From NCBI RefSeq assembly GCF_002100115.1, contig NZ_ANBM01000010.1:1-64000 (forward strand): a stretch of DNA of 64,000 nt, read 5' to 3'. The position numbers were made by a program, and so were the translations under genes. The stretch is from Anaerovibrio sp. JC8. GTDB lineage: Bacteria > Bacillota > Negativicutes > Selenomonadales > Selenomonadaceae. Of this stretch, positions 58,995 through 64,000 are shown in pieces; the first letter of the stretch is position 1, and every line of letters begins with the position of its first letter. The notes below the pieces were generated by a model that saw only the letters and a list, made by a program, of their open reading frames with translations, searched no databases and had not been told where the DNA came from.

Positions 58995-59693
58995 ATGAAA
59001 CAAAAGTATTTATCTATCGCGCTGTTAGCCACTCTATTGATAACGTTTTTTTCATCGACCTGCGTCGCTGCAAAGAAAGAAATTGATCCAGCCACAGATC
59101 CGGATTTAATATCCATACGAGAAATAACGCAATACATCGATTCTATTTATACACTTCACTATGGTATGCCTGAAGAAGAATTTCTGGCAAACTTTACCAA
59201 TGCTCCAGGATGGTATGATTACAGCACGGGAAAACCAGTTGATAGCTCTATAGCCTCGCGTTTAGTCTTTGATAACATGCCATCAGTCAGTTATTTGATT
59301 TCCAGAAAAAGAGACCGTGTATATGAAGATTTGAATATAGGATTTAATAACAACATTTTAGAAATACCACAAATCGCCCTGACAACAAATGATTCGACAA
59401 TTTATACAAAATCTCTCAAATATGCCGTTAATTCCTATACTTCACGTCTTGGAAATCCTGAACTAAAGTATTTAAAAACCCGTGGAGACGATATCCCTGT
59501 ATATACATATAAATGGTATACTGAGAAGCAATTATTATATATGATTGCAACAAATGCTCCACAAAATATCAGCGGTTCAACTCACAATTGCCAATATACC
59601 ATTACCATACAAATTATTGACAGAGAAAACCCAAATTGGGAACTCTATGAAACTCTCGATAAAAACGCAAACTATTATCGACATATACGATAG
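58995..59693 (+). CDS. Exported protein of unknown function
   Basis: 232 aa from ATG 58995 (GAAGGGA upstream). Signal peptide MKQKYLSIALLATLLITFFSSTCVAA, then a soluble domain of about 205 residues with LHYGMPEEEFLANF and YTSRLGNPELKYL, a pattern seen in small secreted proteins with repeated (L/Y)G-x-P motifs such as the 24,303 product. It is divergent from the Hsp70 operon, whose J-like proteins have outward domains, so an interaction is conceivable but unproven. Confidence 0.7.
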   Translation: MKQKYLSIALLATLLITFFSSTCVAAKKEIDPATDPDLISIREITQYIDSIYTLHYGMPEEEFLANFTNAPGWYDYSTGKPVDSSIASRLVFDNMPSVSYLISRKRDRVYEDLNIGFNNNILEIPQIALTTNDSTIYTKSLKYAVNSYTSRLGNPELKYLKTRGDDIPVYTYKWYTEKQLLYMIATNAPQNISGSTHNCQYTITIQIIDRENPNWELYETLDKNANYYRHIR

Positions 59694-59735
59694 CCAGCTT
59701 ATCACTGGATACATGATTCGTCATGGTCCAGTGAT

Positions 59736-60114
59736 TTATTTTTTCCCGTCAATTCTGTCCATTTCATCCCATAATGCTTTCAAATCGTGAGTTTCAAGTC
59801 TTCGGCTATTAAATATTTCAAGGCATGAAGCAATCCAAAGGTTATCAGTAATCAGACCATCAATGACCTTTTTCAATTCTCCATCAGTTGTAATTTTTTT
59901 CTGATACATAACTGCCAAAATCCTTGCTGTAGTAAAAACCATAATCCTTCATATAGTCAGCAATTATATTGTCTGCTTCCTCTACAGAAGTACCAGAATT
60001 GGCATCTTTCAGCTTTTCAGCATCAAATTTCCACTCAATGCTCATCTGAGCAACAAAATTTTTTTGATATCTTTCATATGCCTCAGCGTATTTCTCATCT
60101 GTCACATCACGCAT
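59736..60114 (-). pseudogene. Frameshifted copy of the 49,645 gene
   Basis: The copy is nearly identical over its whole length, including GGAGG before the start and the sequence after the stop. A run of six T in the intact gene is seven T here (about 59,894-59,900), which shifts the frame after ...DFGSYVSEK. The second half (ITTDGELKKVIDGLIT...) continues in another frame to the same stop. It is a recent duplication with inactivation, a phase-variable tract, or a sequencing error. Confidence 0.85.
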
Positions 60115-60202
60115 TTTATGCCTCCACAATAATGTAATATAAAATGACTCTATCCTTTTGAAATTCTCCTAACGTGTCCTCATTTCCTGCATTTTGCCTC
60201 AA

Positions 60203-60224
60203 TATTAAATTTTGAAATTTAATA
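60203..60224. other. Perfect 10-2-10 AT palindrome
   Basis: TATTAAATTT-TG-AAATTTAATA just beyond the 3' end of the phosphoesterase operon, followed by CTCAATTTACTGAG, which covers its stop codon. It may be a terminator or a protein-binding site. Confidence 0.5.
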
Positions 60225-60230
60225 CTCAAT

Positions 60231-60752
60231 TTACTGAGTTTTAAGGCCAAAAAACTCAATTATCTGCTCCACTGACACGGGATAAAATCCATTGGCATCC
60301 ACTCCCACATCATATCTGAGGATGCCTTCCTTGCGATTCTCCAGATTATATGATTCATCATTGTGCATGTGCCCATGGAGCATAATGCTGCCATAATGAC
60401 TCTTGGGCCAGGACAGCATCGGGTAATGCATCAATGAAATGGACTGCCCTTTATATACAATGGTCATGAAATCCCTTATTTCCTCAAAAAGCGAAGGGTC
60501 GTATTTCTTGTCATGGTTTCCCTTTAAAAGGTACTTCTTGCCATTGAGCTTGGATATAAGTTCATTGGTCTCCTCCGCCTTTATACGGTGGGCAATGTCT
60601 CCCAGAATATAGACTGTATCATTTTTGTGTACCACTGCGTTGTAGTTCGCTATGATGGTACGGTTCATTTCATTTTCATCTGCAAAGGGCCTGTTCTGCA
60701 TATATATTACAGCCCTGTGCCCAAGATGCAGGTCACTGGTAAAATATATCAT
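60231..60752 (-). CDS. Calcineurin-like metallophosphoesterase
   Basis: 173 aa. Motifs: FTSDLHLGH, YILGDIAH, LLKGNHDKK, LMHYPML, MLHGHMHND. The short form matches the phage/bacterial YfcE-like phosphodiesterases annotated as phosphoesterase or 2',3'-cyclic phosphodiesterase-like. It starts one base after the coupling ATPase stop, as the last gene of the XRE-ClpP operon. Confidence 0.9.
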   Translation of the reverse strand: MIYFTSDLHLGHRAVIYMQNRPFADENEMNRTIIANYNAVVHKNDTVYILGDIAHRIKAEETNELISKLNGKKYLLKGNHDKKYDPSLFEEIRDFMTIVYKGQSISLMHYPMLSWPKSHYGSIMLHGHMHNDESYNLENRKEGILRYDVGVDANGFYPVSVEQIIEFFGLKTQ

Positions 60753-60753
60753 T

Positions 60754-62121
60754 CTAACACGTCCTCATTTCCTTCATACTCAGTTTCTTTTCCTTCAAAT
60801 CCCTATTAATATCATACCGCTTGGTTACCACTGGCTTCTGGCCACGGCGGAAGAAGTATTCCTGTCCAATAGGCATATTCAGCACATCATTCATTGGGCA
60901 GTTCAGGCGTTTGCTCACATTAGTGGCAGTGTCCACATCCATTCCCCCAAGGTAAATATATGTATCGCAGTTATTGATGATGGTGGTTGCATTCTCCTTG
61001 CCGTACATGGCGGAAAGCTGGGTTTCAGACTGAACAAGCATGGTGGCAGATATGCCCTTTTCTCTGAAGATGGAAATCAGTTCATGGAAGTCCTGCACCT
61101 TACAGCCCGTGGCAAAATCATCACAGAGGACCTGGACTGGGTGTGGTAATACGCCATCTGCTCCCCCCTCCCCCAATTCAAAAAGGCGCTTGAAAAGCTG
61201 CTGGTACAATATGGAACAGAAGCGGTGCTGGGCCGTATTCACTGGTGATATATAAATAAATATCACAGTCTTCGGCTTAAGCAGTTCTCTGGCATCCACC
61301 TGAGGGAGATTCCCCTTAAACAGACATCTGATTTCATCGGTAAACATGGTATTTATTGGTATCATTGTGCTGGTGGCTACACTTGCGCCGGTAACTTCTC
61401 CCAAGCCCAGAAAACGCTTCCATATTTCGTAGATATCCTTGTCGAATTTATACCATTTGCGCATTTCATAATGAAGAGGGTGTTCCCTTTTCATATCCCT
61501 TTCACGTTCCAATATGCTATTCTTTGTTGTTCCATCTCTACATGTGTATTTCCCTTCTCTGAAGTCCTTCAGTGTAGGAGGGAGCGTTTCAAAATCACTG
61601 TCATCTTTATACATCAAACGGTCCAGCAAATACAATGCCTCTTTCATGGAACGCCCCTTGCTATAATGGCCTTCATAAACGTAACGCAAAACCAAATAAG
61701 TAAGGCTTTCCGCACTCTGCAACCAGAAAGGATCTTTGGGTAAATCATTTTTTGAAATTTCACTATAAGCAATTGTGTGGGCCAGATTCCGCACATCCGT
61801 AAGAGAATTGCACTGGAGCAACGGATCATAGCCGTAAGGGCTTCGGGTTGGGTCATTAAGGTCCACAAAAAGTATATTGTATCCCTTTTCCTCCAACAGC
61901 TTCTTGGTCTTGTCGTAAATACCACGCTTGGTGTGAACCACCACCGCATTGGAGTTTTCGAGATTGCAAATCATAGGCAGCAGAACACTGACGGTCTTAC
62001 CGGAGCCGGAGCCCCCTACCACCATGATGTTATTGTTAAGTCCCGTCTTGGTGCAGTCCGTGGAAATATGGCACCGCTTATCCTCCCCCAGAGGGAATAT
62101 TTCATTTATATTCTTATCCAT
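60754..62121 (-). CDS. VirD4/TraG-family (type IV coupling) ATPase without membrane domain
   Basis: 455 aa. Walker A is VVGGSGSGKTVSVL (about 35-47), followed by VVVHTKRGIYDKTKKLL and SPYGYDPL; Walker B is VLCDDFATG (about 330), then ISIFREKGISATMLVQSETQL, the usual C-terminal segment of TraG/VirD4. It lacks the two N-terminal TM helices of typical coupling proteins, so it may need another membrane partner. It points to conjugative or mobilisable DNA, but no relaxase is visible in the window. Confidence 0.88.
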   Translation of the reverse strand: MDKNINEIFPLGEDKRCHISTDCTKTGLNNNIMVVGGSGSGKTVSVLLPMICNLENSNAVVVHTKRGIYDKTKKLLEEKGYNILFVDLNDPTRSPYGYDPLLQCNSLTDVRNLAHTIAYSEISKNDLPKDPFWLQSAESLTYLVLRYVYEGHYSKGRSMKEALYLLDRLMYKDDSDFETLPPTLKDFREGKYTCRDGTTKNSILERERDMKREHPLHYEMRKWYKFDKDIYEIWKRFLGLGEVTGASVATSTMIPINTMFTDEIRCLFKGNLPQVDARELLKPKTVIFIYISPVNTAQHRFCSILYQQLFKRLFELGEGGADGVLPHPVQVLCDDFATGCKVQDFHELISIFREKGISATMLVQSETQLSAMYGKENATTIINNCDTYIYLGGMDVDTATNVSKRLNCPMNDVLNMPIGQEYFFRRGQKPVVTKRYDINRDLKEKKLSMKEMRTC

Positions 62122-62124
62122 AAT

Positions 62125-62721
62125 TCACGCCTCCATCATCTCAGCAAATCCCATCACTTTATCTGCAAGGCCAAATTTTACCGCTTCCTCCCCTTTAAAA
62201 TAGGCATCATTCAGGGTAATTCTCCGCAGCTTGCGCTTGGTCTGGCCCGTGTGCTTTGAAAGGATATCCACCATTTCTTCCTTGGTTTTCTTCAAATCCT
62301 CCGCAATGGTCTGAACAGAGGAAGTCTTTCCCCCAGCCCCGTAAGGAATCAATGGCTCATGAATCATGACCTTGCTGTGGGGCAGAAGATAACGGCCATG
62401 GCCACCACAGCAGAAAAGCACCGCCGCCATGCTGTAGGCCCTACCCAGACAATAGGTTTTTATGGGCATTGGGGCACTCTGGATAATGTCATATATCACC
62501 ATACCAGCGTCAATACTGCCGCCCCCAGAGTTAATAAAAATCTTCACTGGTTCAGTGGCGTCTTCCTTAGTCAGCTGGCTCAGCTCCTTGGAAACCTTCA
62601 CCGCCATTGCATCATTGATTTCGCCCTCTATATAAATCATTCTCTTGCTGCGGAGCATGCCATCAACTGTAAGCTCTTGGTAGCCGCTGTTGCTATATAT
62701 TACTGTGTTCATTGTTGTCAT
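62125..62721 (-). CDS. ClpP-like serine protease
   Basis: 198 aa. The catalytic triad of ClpP is in place: S97 in GRAYSMAAV, H121 in VMIHEP, D172 in TLNDAYF. FINSGGGSIDAGMVIYD is the conserved turn. The length equals mature ClpP. Located between an XRE regulator (12 bp) and a coupling ATPase (3 bp), it is an accessory copy, perhaps used to clear a repressor or a phage/plasmid protein. No ClpX/ClpA is adjacent. Confidence 0.9.
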   Translation of the reverse strand: MTTMNTVIYSNSGYQELTVDGMLRSKRMIYIEGEINDAMAVKVSKELSQLTKEDATEPVKIFINSGGGSIDAGMVIYDIIQSAPMPIKTYCLGRAYSMAAVLFCCGGHGRYLLPHSKVMIHEPLIPYGAGGKTSSVQTIAEDLKKTKEEMVDILSKHTGQTKRKLRRITLNDAYFKGEEAVKFGLADKVMGFAEMMEA

Positions 62722-62733
62722 CTCCCCGTTGTA

Positions 62734-63837
62734 TTAATCACGTAACAGATATTTTACTCTTTTATTATCTTTCAACGGCACATTCTTAGGCTGTATTTTA
62801 GCCAGCCCATTAAAGAAAAATAAAGTGCTAAAATTAACCCTTGGCAGGGAAGTATTCTCCAGCCATTTTTGATTATCTTCTGAAAGCTCCCAATAAGTGT
62901 ACAGTCCTATTTTTATGTATTTATCTATTTCCTTGTCCAGGGGTTCTCTACCAAAAATTTTTGAACGACCTTCCCAATCCTCTGGAGGTAACCCAATTTC
63001 GTCAAATGGGTGACTGTAACCGTTATCTTTATTTAACCAATAATTTTCCTCCATATCATATCCAAATATAAATGCATGTGCTTGTGCCATGTACCAATGT
63101 AAATTGCCATATAGGTTGTGCACAAATTCATCTGTATGAAGTCCGAAAAAATATAAATTGTATATTATAAAAGCCAGATCATTATTTCTATAGGGCTCGC
63201 CCTTGAACTGCCAGAACAGCAAATCTTTAATCACATTAATATCATAGCCAAGATGTTGACACAGTACTTCAATTTCAAAGTTTGAGGTTTCATTCTCCCC
63301 CGCCAGCTCGGCACGTTTACTATCGATTTCTTCGCGTATCTGTTCTTTCAGCGTTTCCCGAAAATTATAGTCAGCCTTCTCTATCAGGTGTTCATAATGG
63401 CTGTATGGAATTTCTATATCGCCGCGGGGCGTTTTTATAACACAATCTACATCCTTATCAATATTAGTTTCTAATATTTCATTTGGATGGATACTGTCTT
63501 TTATATAATCCCGTACATATCCCAAATAATCATCTGTTGCAGAATTATGGCCATTTAGCAAATAATCTATACTGGTATCCAACAGTGAAGCAATACGCTT
63601 TAAAGTTAAAATAGACCGAGGCCACCTTTTCCCCTGCTCATATTGGCTATAGCTAGACAAAGGCATGGGAAGCAACTTGGCAAATTCCTCCTGAGTTCTA
63701 AATTTTTCCTTACGTTTTTTCTGAAGATGTTCACCAAATTTTAACAAAGCACTTTCTTTTCCTTCTATTTCATCTCTTTCGTCCATTTCGTCCATTTCGT
63801 CCATTTCTTCTTCATATCTTTCTTCTTTTTTTGCCAT
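62734..63837 (-). CDS. XRE-family regulator with long C-terminal domain (2)
   Basis: 367 aa from ATG 63837 (AAGGAG upstream). An acidic run made by 9-bp repeats (EEMDEMDEMDERDE) comes before the HTH (RTQEEFAKLLPMPLSSYSQYEQGKRWP). The C-terminal 270 residues are helical and parallel those of the regulator at 46,779 (TDDYLGYVRDYI...). First gene of the operon with clpP-like and coupling genes; its promoter region contains the best palindrome of the operator family. Confidence 0.85.
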   Translation of the reverse strand: MAKKEERYEEEMDEMDEMDERDEIEGKESALLKFGEHLQKKRKEKFRTQEEFAKLLPMPLSSYSQYEQGKRWPRSILTLKRIASLLDTSIDYLLNGHNSATDDYLGYVRDYIKDSIHPNEILETNIDKDVDCVIKTPRGDIEIPYSHYEHLIEKADYNFRETLKEQIREEIDSKRAELAGENETSNFEIEVLCQHLGYDINVIKDLLFWQFKGEPYRNNDLAFIIYNLYFFGLHTDEFVHNLYGNLHWYMAQAHAFIFGYDMEENYWLNKDNGYSHPFDEIGLPPEDWEGRSKIFGREPLDKEIDKYIKIGLYTYWELSEDNQKWLENTSLPRVNFSTLFFFNGLAKIQPKNVPLKDNKRVKYLLRD

Positions 63838-63882
63838 TGCATTCACGCTCCTTTTTCTTGCTTTCAGTTTAACAAATCGTTT

Positions 63883-63923
63883 TTGACTGTTCAATAAACA
63901 AATTGAGTGTATAAATTACTCAA
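63883..63923 (-). promoter_or_regulatory. Operator O4 (XRE-type) with extra half-site
   Basis: TTGAGT-N9-ACTCAA (63903-63923), extended to CAAATTGAGT...ACTCAATTTG, plus a half-site TTGACTGT at 63883-63890. The same TTGA(C/G)TG words occur at O1-O3. Confidence 0.65.
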
Positions 63924-64000
63924 TTTGAATAATGACGGAATATTAAAAAGGCATGCCAGCAACGGCACGCCAAATTCATTTTAAATCATATTCTTTTTTC
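63924..64000. other. Window edge
   Basis: A short hairpin (GGCATGCC/GGCACGCC region) followed by T-rich sequence, probably a terminator; the adjoining gene lies outside the window. Confidence 0.35.

Noticed and set aside
63783-63830. Microsatellite-type variation in the second XRE gene
   Set aside because: The 9-bp repeats are in frame (unit of three codons) and imperfect, so switching on/off is not expected.

Overview
The window looks like a chromosome segment of an anaerobic Firmicute with a Gram-negative-style envelope, most plausibly Negativicutes (Selenomonas/Anaerovibrio-like). This is inference. It rests on the Firmicute pair thymidylate kinase + YaaO-type decarboxylase, a DegS-like kinase, a Y-family polymerase with a YolD-like partner and an Rrf2 regulator, together with Agp-like and diguanylate cyclase proteins that appear to be periplasmic. 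No rRNA operon or CRISPR array is present.

Region 1 (1-22.3 kb) is mostly conserved chromosome: rsmA-rnmV, tmk-decarboxylase, a DegS-type kinase, rubrerythrin under a PerR-like operator, ilvBH, a chemoreceptor, a diguanylate cyclase, an ArsB/NhaD-type transporter, an acid phosphatase, an amino-acid racemase with a divergent LysR regulator, tRNA-Ala(GGC), a PreA-like dihydropyrimidine dehydrogenase and an SOS-like polymerase operon.

Region 2 (22.3-31 kb) is gene-poor and scarred. It holds structured non-coding segments, two copies of a 146-bp element, an IS21 istA remnant, two copies of a GH5 cellulase remnant, a vat-like acetyltransferase fragment, a Nif11-type peptide gene with a truncated relative, an exported phosphatidylserine-decarboxylase-like protein, and a cupin/Rrf2 pair under three TTGTAA-N9-TTACAA operators.

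Region 3 begins at a displaced 3' half of tRNA-Leu(CAA) (31,012-31,068) followed by a tyrosine integrase, a repressor, an origin-like repeat field and an excisionase-like gene. This is the expected end of an integrative element. The other end is not visible, so the element either runs past 64 kb or is a decayed remnant. Between 34 and 40.4 kb lie an amidase, a GIY-YIG protein, a bactofilin, NimA-like and GNAT genes, a cluster of short two-hairpin units that resemble tandem small RNA genes, and a GC-rich, hairpin-dense stretch of about 0.7 kb without convincing genes.

Region 4 (40.4-64 kb) is accessory DNA, almost all on the minus strand. It has a 12-gene operon with an R2K-type ATP-grasp, a HAD-SAK-like protein, a DHH phosphoesterase and a metallophosphoesterase; two related XRE regulators; a Dcm/Vsr/two-HNH restriction-modification set; a divergent Hsp70 operon (GrpE-like protein, Hsp70, two membrane proteins with J-like domains lacking HPD); and an XRE-ClpP-coupling ATPase-phosphoesterase operon. 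Similar TTGA(C/G)TG...CA(C/G)TCAA palindromes lie upstream of several of these operons and may tie them into one XRE-controlled regulon.
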